From Lineus longissimus (taxonomy: Eukaryota > Nemertea > Pilidiophora > Heteronemertea > Lineidae): DNA of 64,000 nt. The stretch lies in the NCBI RefSeq assembly GCF_910592395.1, contig NC_088315.1, forward strand, positions 10,730,501 through 10,794,500, in the 5' to 3' direction. Positions 31,903-41,407 of the stretch are shown piece after piece. How positions within the stretch are numbered: the first letter of the stretch is position 1; every line of letters begins with the position of its first letter. The position numbers and the translations under genes were made by a program. A model generated the notes under the pieces. It did not search any database and was not told where the DNA came from. It was given only the letters and a program-made list of their open reading frames with translations.

Positions 31903-32222
31903 ATGACTAACACATGTGTACGATTAAGTTCAATGTTAAACAAGATAATCAAGCAGCAGCTCTTGAGAATATAAAAGAAGACATCCTCAAGGTTAAAAAC
32001 AGGTTTAATGTGCAAGATGTTGAAGTTCAAAATAAATTAGATCAGTTGGATGCTGGCGTTATGACAGTGACTAATGTCAATCTTAAAGTGGATCAACTTG
32101 AGACATCGGTGAATGACAGTTTCACCAAATTAGAAACATGGTGGGCTATCGTTGAAACCTATTTAGACCATATGTTGTCCCGTAGAAGATGGCGAGATAT
32201 ACCTTCATTGCAAATTGAGTAA
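31903..32222 (+). CDS. Small coiled-coil Polinton protein, start uncertain
   Basis: A ~102-residue frame from the ATG at 31914 with heptad-like spacing (LENIKEDILKVKNRF, VQNKLDQLDAGVM, LKVDQLETSVNDSFTKLET) and a basic tail. The strong TAAAATAAATG-type context precedes an earlier ATG at 31903 that is in a different frame, so a small indel just after the original start is possible. Divergent from the capsid gene and convergent with the integrase, with a hairpin at the convergence. Function unknown; coiled-coil virion or fibre-like roles are possible. Confidence 0.5.
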
Positions 32223-32226
32223 CATC

Positions 32227-32252
32227 TTTATAATATGATTTTACATTATAAA
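32227..32252. terminator. Hairpin between coiled-coil gene and integrase
   Basis: Arms TTTATAAT and ATTATAAA (8 bp, perfect) around 10 bases, filling the gap between the convergent stop codons at 32222 and 32257. Confidence 0.5.
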
Positions 32253-32256
32253 TATC

Positions 32257-33273
32257 TTACTTCTTTCTCAAGCGTGAGTCCATTATATTTTCAGGATCTA
32301 AGCCTTCTTTGTGTTGAACGATCTTTTCAATTTTTATGTCTTTATCCGCTTTATCCACACTATTTTCTCCCATGTCTTCAAAATCCTTTGTTATTTTTTG
32401 TAAGGCATCTAATCTGACTCTTTCATCATCATTCAATATTGCATGAACACCCTCAATATTTTTTACAGTGTAAGTTCTATTGGACCATATTTGTTTGTAA
32501 CCTTTAGTAAATATAGGTCTCTTTAACTTCTTTCTAACACAATCACCTATTTTAAATTTGTGTTCAACTGGCATTGACTTTTCTAAATTGTGTTCAATCA
32601 ACTCACTTTCATGATGCACAGCTTCATTAGGAGCATAGTTTAAAATTCCTCTATGTGGCCTACTATTGTAAGCTGAAATGTACTCCTGCAAATGATCAAC
32701 CCATTTAGCTGAATTTTTCTCTGTAAAATCCTTGAATATCATCTCTTTAATGGTTCTACTCAATCTATCGATCAAGCCTAATGCATGATGATCACCAATG
32801 TCCACTGTATCGTGCTTGATGTTTAACTCTTTGAATAGGTCTTGTACTGGTCTGTTTAAAAATTCCTTGCCTGAATCTGTAATAATTAATGTTATTGCCC
32901 CTGAATTTTTGTACATGTGTTCAAACCCATTTTTCACCTCAAATTTTGTCTTATTTTTTAAAGCTTCAGCATAGGCTTTTCTAGTAAAGGTATCAATAGC
33001 AACAAGTATCCATTTGTAACCTTTATTTTGTCTTGAGTAATTTGACATGTCTAAAAGATCCATGAACCATAGTGCATTTTCTTGATATGCTATAATGTGA
33101 CTCTGAATTTTTTGTGGCTGCTTTTTGTGAAGCTGATAACTTTTTTGCTGTTTTACAAATGTATCAATGACATCAAATTTTATGTTAGGATCTTTCTTCT
33201 TCATGATCCTATAAAATTTTAAAGCAGATGGATGATAGTACTTCGCATATTCTTCTTGCATCACTTTTGTCAT
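32257..33273 (-). CDS. Retroviral-type (rve) integrase of the Polinton
   Basis: Intact frame, ~338 residues from the ATG at 33273 (an upstream in-frame extension to 33309 exists, but 33273 sits in the TATAAAATAAATATG start context). The core has WFMDLLDMS (first Asp), IITDSGKEF (second Asp) and HHALGLIDRLSRT, where the third acidic position, 35 residues after the second Asp, reads Asp rather than the usual Glu. The C-terminus has an SH3-like VGDxV-type block (FKIGDCVRKKLKRP, YTVKNIEG). It joins element ends to the host DNA with a 6-bp stagger, matching the AGTGTT duplication. No HHCC finger is obvious. Confidence 0.9.
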   Translation of the reverse strand: MTKVMQEEYAKYYHPSALKFYRIMKKKDPNIKFDVIDTFVKQQKSYQLHKKQPQKIQSHIIAYQENALWFMDLLDMSNYSRQNKGYKWILVAIDTFTRKAYAEALKNKTKFEVKNGFEHMYKNSGAITLIITDSGKEFLNRPVQDLFKELNIKHDTVDIGDHHALGLIDRLSRTIKEMIFKDFTEKNSAKWVDHLQEYISAYNSRPHRGILNYAPNEAVHHESELIEHNLEKSMPVEHKFKIGDCVRKKLKRPIFTKGYKQIWSNRTYTVKNIEGVHAILNDDERVRLDALQKITKDFEDMGENSVDKADKDIKIEKIVQHKEGLDPENIMDSRLRKK

Positions 33274-33280
33274 ATTTATT

Positions 33281-34368
33281 TTATAGAAAATACTGCAATA
33301 ACAATGCAAGTGCTACTAAACTTGCTGCAAAATTTGTATGACTACCCTCGCTGACGCTCGCAGCTGCGCTTGTTTCAGGCTGTTTGTTATTCAAATTTGT
33401 ATGAATTGTTTTAGGTTGTGGTGTTGGTGTTGATGTTGGTATGGGTGTTTTTGGTGTTGGTGTTATAGTTGTTTGTGGTGTTGGTGTTGGTGCCACTTGA
33501 CGCTTTTTTCTAACATTGATATGCGTGTTGATACCAAAAGTTGTATTTTCCGTGGCAGTTAACAGAGAGTTATTATACCCTTCAATCGTACCAATATGTA
33601 ATCGCATATGACTCGGTACAAGTTGTAACCCTAAGCCTACAGCAAAGTCTAGTCGTGAACCTACTTTTTCTAAGGCACTCGCATACGATTGTTTAGAGCG
33701 AATTAACATACTAGCAGTCTGAAATGTTTTGATGGAATCGACTAACGTTTGACCTTGAATCGCATCTTCCACTAAGATTCCAAACTGCTTTTGTGCATCT
33801 AAGGAGTCTAAAATATCTTGCCTTATCATAGTTTGTGCACCAAGAATGCAATACACATACGTTCTAATCGACTCATTAATTCTACTCATGCCTGCTTTGG
33901 TCAATCCTTGGCCGTCTAAAGCAATGAAATTAGTCCAGTCATCTGAGTAAATGAAAGATAATGTATCAATATAAAGTCTGCGATGATCAGCATACACATA
34001 CCCTTTTTTGTCTGCATTAAACGGGAACTTACTAGGGTCACTTAAATAATAGTTACCATTGTCCATCGTAATATCTAATGCTTGCATTTTCCCATGATGA
34101 AAGTAGTTGAAGTCAACCGAACCAAATTCAAGTTTTAAATTTTCATACGCTTGCTTATGATAGGGATTTTTTTTAAATTAAAGTCAGGGTTCCCCGGTAA
34201 AGGGATTTTTAGCTGGTGTAATATCTTTCTTAGTGTAAAGTACACATGAAATCTAAAAATACTTTGTACTAAAGGATCAGCATGGTTAATATGATTATGC
34301 CATGATACACCACAGCCAGATGTTGCACAACATAGTGCAAATTTAAATTGGTTTTCCCAGTTATCCAT
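33281..34368 (-). pseudogene. Polinton-conserved protein with Thr/Pro stalk and hydrophobic tail (frameshifted)
   Basis: Two frames: 34368-34135 (a CCATSGCGVSWHNHINH block and a helix FRFHVYFTLRKILHQL) and 34087-33281. The reading is lost in an A8 run near 34171-34178. The second part has LDFAVGLGLQLVPSHMRLH, then a Thr/Pro-rich stalk (about residues 200-235) and a C-terminal hydrophobic segment (FAASLVALALLLQYFL) that looks like a membrane anchor. The integrase start overlaps its end. I recognise the N-terminal block as recurring beside Polinton polymerases but not its function. A membrane-linked or entry-related role is only a guess. Confidence 0.55.
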
Positions 34369-34379
34369 GGTAGCATTTT

Positions 34380-37300
34380 TTAAATAGTCTTGTACTTATG
34401 CATAAGTTGAAAATATTCTTGGTGAGATCTTATCAGGAAAAATATCAATCGTATCGTAGTTGAAACTTTGACGATGGTCCACAGTAATCTCACATTTTCC
34501 ATGGTCTTGCCAAACACACTATTGTTCATCAGCTTGAAGAAGTCTTTTTCAAAGTCATTTTTCGCTTTGGCTCTTAAGGTTGTGTTAAGATTAATATACT
34601 GCTTCAAAAAGTCAGTTTCTTCGTATGAAATACCTCTATGAATCTTAGTCAATTTGAGTCCTTGACTCAAGTAGAATTTCAAGGTCTTGTGATGCACAAT
34701 GTAGTGTTCTTTATCTTGCAAATTAGGAATAAGCTTACCATTCAAATGCTCTGGTGCAAGTGGATAATCATTATGAAGCTGGTGAAGATGGTCTGGGTAT
34801 TCTAGGTCAACCTCTAATGTGCAGGCGGTGTCTTGCCAATGGGAAAAGTCCTTCATCCATTTGAAATGTTGATATGGTAGTTTTTGATCCATAGCGACTC
34901 CATACAAGTTATTCGCATCCAAGTAGGAAACATAGCTTGTAGGTTGTTTTTCATCATAGTCTTTCAGGTGCGGATTATTTGCTTTGGCATAGCGATGAGT
35001 AGCCATACACATTCCCCCTCTGATGCCTTCTTCGAAAAACATGTACATGTCAGAGTCTGTTAAAAGTTCTAATTGAATGTTTGTCATTTTCAGCATCGCT
35101 TGCCATGACAATCCTGGTGAGGTATAAAACCAGGCAGGATCTTACTTATAATGCTGCATACACGTGTTCCTGAAATTTTCCAGTATGTCTGCGAGTAATA
35201 GCACATCTGTCTCAAGATAAATTTTATGGTAGTCTTCAAAGGTTTTACAGTTGAACGTTTTCCACACATGTTGTGCATGTGCATACTGTTGATCTGAAAT
35301 TTTTGTATTGTTTAAGGCTGAATCAAATGCATGCTGATTTGGAAGTTGAGTCTGTTGCAGTTTTTCAAAGTCAGTTATAAACTCGTTGGGATAACATCCC
35401 TTCTGATTCACCAAGTCAAATTTGGCTTTAAAATGATGCTTCAAATTTATCTTGTCGTGATCTGGTAAATTTTTCCCAAGGGTGTCTAAAGATGACTGCA
35501 TGAGTCTATAAGAATCTAGAAATCGAATTTCAAGAGACTTTTCCCCTACATCAATAAATTTGCTGAAAGATATGTAATTTTCAGAGTTTGACGCGATGAC
35601 ATTCAGCCTGCCTTTCAGTTCTTTCACGAATAAATGTGCATCATATCCTGAGAGGTTGTGAAAATAAACGGGGATAAAATTTAGGCCATCTGATGTATTT
35701 TTAAACATATAATTTGATGCAAGCATTGTACACAGCTCTTCAATTTTTTCTACAAAATGTGCTGCAATATTTACACCTTCATTTTCTTGGATGTAGGTGT
35801 ACATCCTATTTTTTTCTTGAATCTGTTTTTGATCAAATTGTACTTGAAATGCATAGCTGTTTGGAATATGTTCATGCGATTGAATTGTTTTTTCTCCCAA
35901 ATTTCTTTCCATGGGTTTTAAGTAGGATTCGAAATCTGCTATGATTATTATAGGTTGTTTTACCATCGCATCAAATTTTTGAAATGCTAATGTGTTTTTA
36001 CCTTTTTTTGGTATGGAAATATTTGACATCTTATATTTTTTACAGTGTGCCACATGGTCTTGGAACCGTTTGTCACGAAGCTCCTTTGTACTTGCTGATA
36101 CAACTTTCAAACATCTGTAGCAAATTTTAACCACTGCTTTTTGTTTTGAAAGAGATGCACTGTCAAGTCTTGAAAAATGTTTAATCCATGCATAATGATA
36201 ATTAGCATGATCAGAAATATCTTCTATTTTTTCACACTCGCTTTCTACCATGTCATCCTCCTGTTTGTAATAAAGCAGATTAATATATTTTTCATTCTTA
36301 ACTATTTTATCTGAATTATAGACCGGTGTAATAACAAGGAAAGGTTTATTGAGCCCCTCTTTGAAAATATAGCTAAACACATTGATTGCAATCTCTGGGT
36401 TATGCTTCTCAAACCTAGCTATATCTTTTATTTTGACGGGATAGTGAAGATCTTTGAACATGTGATCAAACTCAGGTTTGTTGTAATTTGAAACGCGTTA
36501 TGCATTTTTCTCCAAGTTTAAAAGAGCTGATTCAACTGCATATCTAAAACACTTCTGATCTTGATTTTTAACATTAATGACTGCTTTTTTATTTTTGATT
36601 TGAGTTGGAAGCTCAATGTAGCTCGAACCTCCAAGCGGTTGATACTTGACAGTGTGGACATCTAATTTTGTAACCTCTACAAATTTCCAATTACTTCCTT
36701 TTTGAATGAGATTTTTCAACTCTTTTAACATATCTTCAATCATTTGTGGAAAATTGAGGTCTTCTTTGTAACCTATGATATGTAGTGATCTTAATTCAAA
36801 TTCTTGTTCTTGACCTTTACGCTTCATTAAAATGTGTAAAATAATGGTTATTTTTAAACTGCTCTTCTGCGATTCTTCTTTAATTTTATCTTGTAAAGTG
36901 GCTTCAACTTTCTTAAGAAACGGTTCAATACCAATTTTAGGCAAACCCATCATTCTATAGTGGTTTGCAAAACCCTTAAAGGCTGACTTGTAATTTTTCA
37001 ACTCCTTAAACCCTTCGTGTTGTTTAATGAGATGTTCAAGGAAAGCTTTTTTCATATTGGGTTGTACTTGGATACCAATTTCTTTCGCTTTTTGAATGAG
37101 GTCAGATTTTTCTATGGATAAATGGTGGTAATTACGATACCCACCTGCTTTCGCTTGTGCTAGCAAAGGTTGTTTGATAGATAATTTCGGTTTGACTGGT
37201 TTAGGTGGTATGTGTTGAACATTTATGTCTCCTAATTGTTCTTTTATCTAGCTCAAGCTTGGGAATTTTTCTGTTATTTTTAATTCCGACTCGCTGGGCC

Positions 37301-37479
37301 AACACCCTCTTTTCAATTTGTGTGAGTTGTGAGATAGGTTTTTCAATCTTCACTTCCTCAATTGTCTCAAGTTTTTCTAACAATGCAGCTCTTGACAATG
37401 AGCCATAATTTTTAACTTTCTGTCTAAAGGCTAGAACCTTCAGCTCATCTGTCGACAAATCAAAATTGTTAACAGGCAT
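34380..37479 (-). pseudogene. polB: Protein-primed type B DNA polymerase, C-terminally truncated
   Basis: From 37479: a SAP-like N-terminus (STDELKVLAFRQKVKNYG), a frame change near 37240, then one frame to 34380 interrupted by in-frame TAA codons at 36498-36500 and 35142-35144. Exonuclease motifs are present: IIIADFESY (Exo I), FHNLSGYDAHL (Exo II) and YLETDVLLLADI (Exo III). Polymerase motif A is DANNLYG and motif B is KLMNNSVFGKTMENV. Reading ends ~40 residues later; motif C (the DTDS block) and the thumb are absent before the next gene starts at 34368. It would replicate the element from protein-primed ends; this copy cannot. Confidence 0.9.
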
Positions 37480-37554
37480 TGTGATTATTTAAAGGAAATT
37501 TTTTTTTATTAGATCACATTTGTTTGGTTATTTTTCGCATAATTTATTTTTAAC

Positions 37555-37581
37555 TTTTATACCTACAGAATAGGTATAAAA
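37555..37581. terminator. Hairpin downstream of the HNH gene
   Basis: Arms TTTTATACCTA and TAGGTATAAAA (11 bp, perfect) around 5 bases, between the HNH gene end (37780) and the polymerase start (37479), both minus strand. A second hairpin, ACTGAAGG/CCTTCAGT, lies at 37630-37651. Confidence 0.5.
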
Positions 37582-37779
37582 AATAAAAACATATGTTACC
37601 AGTTAACAATTCAAAGTTGTCTACAACGAACTGAAGGTTCTAGCCTTCAGTGAATTTTAGTATCCTATATAATCACCACTTGGTCGAAAATGTAGGATTC
37701 AGGGCTCACCACACCCATGAGAATTTTAGTGCTAGCGACGAGCGTAGCGAGTTAAATCATCATGGAGGTGATCATTTAT

Positions 37780-38301
37780 TTAGATTTCTTCAAGAAATTC
37801 TGCTGCAAGGGTTACATTTTGATAGTATAATTCGTAGTCAATTTTATTCCCTTTCCTCATATTTTCTTCTTTCGTAATAGGTCGTAAATTTCTCCAATTC
37901 CAGCATAGCAAAAGTTCTTCTTCAACAGTATGGTCAAAATATGATTTTGGAAGAATATGATCAATGTGCCAGTAATCTCCATGGTTTTCCCATGTCATAT
38001 TGTCATCAAATTGATATTCAACCCACTTGTACAAACCATCTAGAGAACAATCCATAACTTTCTCAAGTTTGGATTTTTGTTGATGATTTCTAAGACATTG
38101 ATAAAGAATAAATGTAAGATCTCTTGATATTTTAAAAGATTCATTGTTGAGCTTTTTATCTTTATCATATTTGGTGAGATATTTGTTACAACATGGTTTA
38201 CATCTGTATGCTCTTCCACATTTACATTTTTCATCTTTTTCAAAATCATCTAATAATTTTTCTTCAAAACATTTTTTACAATCACGTACAAGAAAATCCA
38301 T
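37780..38301 (-). CDS. HNH endonuclease with N-terminal zinc ribbon
   Basis: Intact 173-residue frame. The N-terminal ~45 residues have four Cys pairs (CKKC, CKCG, CKPCC) typical of a zinc-binding recognition module in HNH homing-type nucleases. The catalytic HNH core is WHIDHILPKSYF followed by CWNWRNLRPIT and NMRKGNKI, giving the His-Asp-His, Asn and His-equivalent positions. Such genes are common cargo in large DNA viruses and phages, nicking DNA for their own spread or host interference. It lies between the polymerase and a small gene, on the same strand. Its intact frame contrasts with the broken polymerase. Confidence 0.85.
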   Translation of the reverse strand: MDFLVRDCKKCFEEKLLDDFEKDEKCKCGRAYRCKPCCNKYLTKYDKDKKLNNESFKISRDLTFILYQCLRNHQQKSKLEKVMDCSLDGLYKWVEYQFDDNMTWENHGDYWHIDHILPKSYFDHTVEEELLLCWNWRNLRPITKEENMRKGNKIDYELYYQNVTLAAEFLEEI

Positions 38302-38343
38302 CTGATATACAAAGTAAAAATCTTTTATTAGATATACGTTTGG

Positions 38344-38653
38344 TTATTTTTTCAATAATAAATTAAGCCTATCAGAATGATAGTCCTTTCTAATCACATC
38401 CAGCGCTTGTTTATTCTCTTTAATTTTTTCAATATAGACACGTTGCAGCATCATTTCTTTTGACTGTTTAACGCGAGGGTGTTCAAAGACAATAGAAGAC
38501 GTCAACTGTTGTACAAATAGACGATGATCTTCTACCATTTGAAAAGGTGTATCATTATAGAATAAATAATGTTGCTTTATTTTAACATGGGAAGGAATTT
38601 CCCCAAACGCTAATTGTTCAAATAGACTTTTCCATTTGAAATGTTGAGTATAC
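38344..38653 (-). CDS. Small Polinton gene, possibly with a spliced 5' end
   Basis: An ATG at 38538 gives 64 residues, but the frame is open further upstream to about 38653 with protein-like sequence (QHFKWKSLFEQLAFGEI, KIKQHYLFYND) and no ATG. At 38653 there is a good 3' splice-site consensus on the minus strand, TTTTTTATTTTGTTGCAG followed by G. So either the start was lost or the first exon lies upstream. The product is Lys-rich and helical, function unknown. Confidence 0.45.
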
Positions 38654-38689
38654 CTGCAACAAAATAAAAAATACTCATGTACTATTATC

Positions 38690-38878
38690 TTTTATTATTA
38701 ATGATAATTCATTAAATAATGACAATAATTATGACAATAATTTGACAATAATTATGACAATAATTTGATAATAATTTGACAATAATAATGATAATAATTT
38801 GACAATAATTTGACAATAATTTGACAATAATTATGACAATAATTATGACAATAATTTGACAATTTATTTCTCTAAAAT
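38690..38878. repeat. AT-rich minisatellite at a divergent intergenic region
   Basis: About a dozen units of TTTGACAATAA or TTATGACAATAA (11-12 bp) lie between the minus-strand gene block and the plus-strand virion block starting at 38881. The position suits a bidirectional promoter or an internal origin; this is inference. It could also be simple slippage DNA. Confidence 0.8.
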
Positions 38879-38880
38879 AA

Positions 38881-39192
38881 ATGAGTGATGATCATGAAAA
38901 AGTAAAAGAAATTACTACTAAAGATAAACTAAAGGATCCAAAAAAAGTAGCATGGGGGAAAAAATTAGGTGAAATGAATAAGAATCGTAAAAAAATTAAA
39001 GTGGAAGAAACATCACAAGAGACATCAACTCCTAGTCAAAATAATACAACCTATTATTTTACACTCCTTATTGGAGGACTTGGTTTAGCAACCTATGTAT
39101 TGTATTTCACCAAAAATTCAAAATCTGACGTGACTGAACACGTGGAACTGCCAGTGAAAGAAAAACAAACAAAGTCTAAATTAGAAATTTAA
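38881..39192 (+). CDS. Small single-pass membrane protein, 103 aa
   Basis: Lys-rich N-terminus (~55 residues, KKVAWGKKLGEMNKNRKKIK), one transmembrane segment (YYFTLLIGGLGLATYVLYF) and a short charged tail. The start lies in CTAAAATAAATG. First gene of a seven-gene plus-strand block that ends at 42580; gene spacing is 20-60 bases, so co-expression is likely. Small membrane proteins in this position are common in Polinton-group elements and are presumed virion or membrane components. No motif identifies a function. Confidence 0.65.
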   Translation: MSDDHEKVKEITTKDKLKDPKKVAWGKKLGEMNKNRKKIKVEETSQETSTPSQNNTTYYFTLLIGGLGLATYVLYFTKNSKSDVTEHVELPVKEKQTKSKLEI

Positions 39193-39213
39193 TAATTTTT
39201 TTTGTTTAAATAA

Positions 39214-39453
39214 ATGAGTACTGGTATTGACACGAAAAATATTGGAAACACAATCTATCACGCTGCTGTTTTAACAGCTTTAACTGTTGGCTATGGATTA
39301 GCTGCAAAGAAACTACTGAAGTCAAACATTGGAGATCCTAGTAAACCAGACCTTATGGAAGCGGTTAAGCTCACTGGTGCAGTGTCGCTTGCTATTATTA
39401 CAAAAGGTTATCTTGAGAAAAATATGAATTTACCAAAGAACATCACTAATTAA
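39214..39453 (+). CDS. Small hydrophobic protein, 79 aa
   Basis: Two hydrophobic helices (AAVLTALTVGYGLAAKKLL and VKLTGAVSLAIITKGYLE) separated by a conserved-looking NIGDPSKPDLMEA turn. The start context is TTTAAATAAATG. I recognise the two-helix plan with a GDP turn as recurring in Polinton and adintovirus gene blocks, but no function is established. Intact frame. Confidence 0.65.
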   Translation: MSTGIDTKNIGNTIYHAAVLTALTVGYGLAAKKLLKSNIGDPSKPDLMEAVKLTGAVSLAIITKGYLEKNMNLPKNITN

Positions 39454-39479
39454 AAAAATTTAAATAAAATAAAACGAAT

Positions 39480-39875
39480 ATGGCTGGCATGATTTTAACA
39501 ACGATTTTTGGTGCTGTAGCTAATGCGACTGCTTTCGTTGGAGGCTCTGCACTCTTTCATGCATTTGATAAACAGAATGATGCAGATGAACGAAAGCGGC
39601 ATGATTTAGCATTAGAAAAATTACAAAAACAATCTGCGACGTGGTCCCAGAATAGGATAAAACATCTAGATTTCCGTGCAGAACAACGTCAGAAAAAACA
39701 TCAAGCACAATCAGACATGTTAGATATGGAAGACTCTATTCAATATTATGACAGAATCCACCCTGAACCTACTTTAAACCACTTTTATACGCCTAGTGAG
39801 TCTCAGAAATAGTATGAACAAATGTACATTGCAGGCAGTGTGGTAGGATCTGCGGTGTTGTCAAAATTTCTTTAA
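39480..39875 (+). pseudogene. Small virion-block protein with in-frame stop before a C-terminal TM segment
   Basis: ATG at 39480: hydrophobic N-terminus (MILTTIFGAVANATAFVGGSAL), a basic coiled-coil-like middle (RHDLALEKLQKQSATWSQNR) and a PTLNHFYTPSESQK tail. A TAG at 39810-39812 interrupts it; the same frame then encodes ~20 residues with a second hydrophobic segment (IAGSVVGSAVLSKFL) ending at 39875. The stop is a substitution, not an indel. The next gene starts 5 bases later in TTTAAAATAAATG. Two-pass membrane protein when complete; role unknown. Confidence 0.55.
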
Positions 39876-39880
39876 AATAA

Positions 39881-40279
39881 ATGGAAGATGTAATGGAATT
39901 TGAAAATCCTGTATTTGACAAAGAGGCTGAGCCCGCATTTGTGGATGCGGAAGAAACCTTAGGAGATGACATTCAAAATAATTTAGTTCAACAAGGGGCA
40001 GATGATGATATTCTTATGAAACATTTGGCTGGAGCTCGTGGAGATGTACTACGACCTCTAAGAGCCAGTTTAATGAACGCTGAGGCCATCATTGATGCAA
40101 AAGAAATATTTTTAGATAAGTTTATGGAAAAAAATAATTAAAAATTATTGGTGTCTAAGAAGGAAGTGGTGAAGGAAGTGATGAACGAACTGCGTAACAG
40201 ACTGACAATTAGTGAAAACGGTGATATATTTTATAAAACATTAAGAGGGAATAGCATTAAACTAATAATAATAAAATAA
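39881..40279 (+). pseudogene. Acidic Polinton protein with in-frame stop
   Basis: ATG at 39881 in TTTAAAATAAATG gives 86 residues (FENPVFDKEAEPAFVDAEE, HLAGARGDVLRPLRASL) to a TAA at 40139-40141. The same frame then stays open for ~45 more codons with protein-like sequence (SKKEVVKEVMNELRNRLTI) to 40279, which suggests the original protein was ~130 residues. No function recognised. The region 40280-40331 is a short AT-rich spacer. Confidence 0.5.
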
Positions 40280-40331
40280 TAATGAGCCTTATTCTGTTAG
40301 CTCTGTAAAAGGAAAAGGAAAAAGAGAATTC

Positions 40332-41407
40332 ATGAGTTTTTTTAGACCAAATAATGATGGAGAAATTCAAACGCTTGAAGATGTTGGAGAAAAAACAGCT
40401 AGAAGACAATTGACCTACGAAGATGGAGCAAGATCTAGTTCTTCAGATAACATAAGGGACGTAATTCCACTGGAGCCTGAAGTTATTATTGCAAATAAAG
40501 ACACCAACCTTGTACAAGACACCAACCTTGTAAAAGACACCAATATTGATACAGGTAAAACAAAGTTTGTTGATGTTGATCCTAATGATGTTGATGACAT
40601 TCAAGAAACCACTTTGAATTCAAACGAACCAATGAAAACAAAGAATTCTAGATTAGATGAGGTCATAGACTATTTCAGACGACTGTTTAAAGCTATTAAA
40701 GAAAGATATAGTCGAGCACGTGACAGAATAAAAGATAAATTAAACACATTGAGACAAAGTGATGATATTGAAATGGAGCCTTTAATTGAGCGTGAAGAAC
40801 AAAATTTAAGAGAGATTGATGAGGCAGAATCAGATGAAGTGGCTAATTTGATTGAAAGAAGTAAAAAACATTTAAACAATTAGCTAAGAATTTACGTGAT
40901 ACAGTCAATGATGCAAAAGAATCCTTAGGAGACAGACTTAGCGCTTTGTTCAAATTGAAGGGGTTTAAACTTGCCACCATTGTTAGCGCAGTTATTTTAG
41001 CTTTATCTGTCATTGGTGCAAGTATAGGCTCTTTAGTAAAACCAAGTGTACCTTCTAAGCCTGGACCAGTTAAACCTGATACACCTGGAAGACCTGATAC
41101 ACCTAGTAAACCTATAGGACCTGGAAAACCAGATACACCTAGTACATCTAATAAAATTACACAGGGTCTGTTGAAATTTAAAAATTGGCTACTTTCCTTA
41201 GGTTTAAATGCTCTAGCAGCACTCCCTGGAATTCTAGGAACCGTTGTGTCCACTATCTTAAAAGCAGCTGCAGGTATAGTAGGATTTTTAGCAGAGCATG
41301 TGATTATAGCTGTCGCTGTCACGATTTTAGTTGTGATTCAAGTTGTCGTGAATAATGCAGGAACAATTAAAAATAAAGCAAAAAAAATTTCTTCTAAAAT
41401 AAAGTAA
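40332..41407 (+). pseudogene. Large Pro-rich membrane-associated Polinton protein (frameshifted)
   Basis: First frame 40332-40883: Asp-rich N-terminus with a KDTNLVQDTNLVKDTN repeat and a basic helical region (DYFRRLFKAIKERYSRARDR). An A-run near 40862-40867 shifts the reading; the second frame (open from about 40868, ATG 40946) gives a hydrophobic helix (LATIVSAVILALSVIGASI), a Pro-rich stalk of KPDTP-type repeats, and Gly/Ala-rich hydrophobic helices near the end (LAALPGILGTVVSTI, VIIAVAVTILVVIQVVV). Length (~350 residues) and layout suggest a minor virion protein acting at membranes; this is inference. It overlaps the next ATG by one base. Confidence 0.6.

Noticed and set aside
35142-40141. 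Stop-codon reassignment (in-frame TAA/TAG in polymerase and two small genes)
   Set aside because: The stops fit single substitutions at unrelated residues, one apparently at a leucine position, and other genes end normally in TAA/TAG. Pseudogene decay is simpler.
40946-41322. Collagen-like structural gene from the KPDTP-type repeats
   Set aside because: There is no Gly every third residue. It is a Pro-rich stalk between hydrophobic segments of one Polinton protein.
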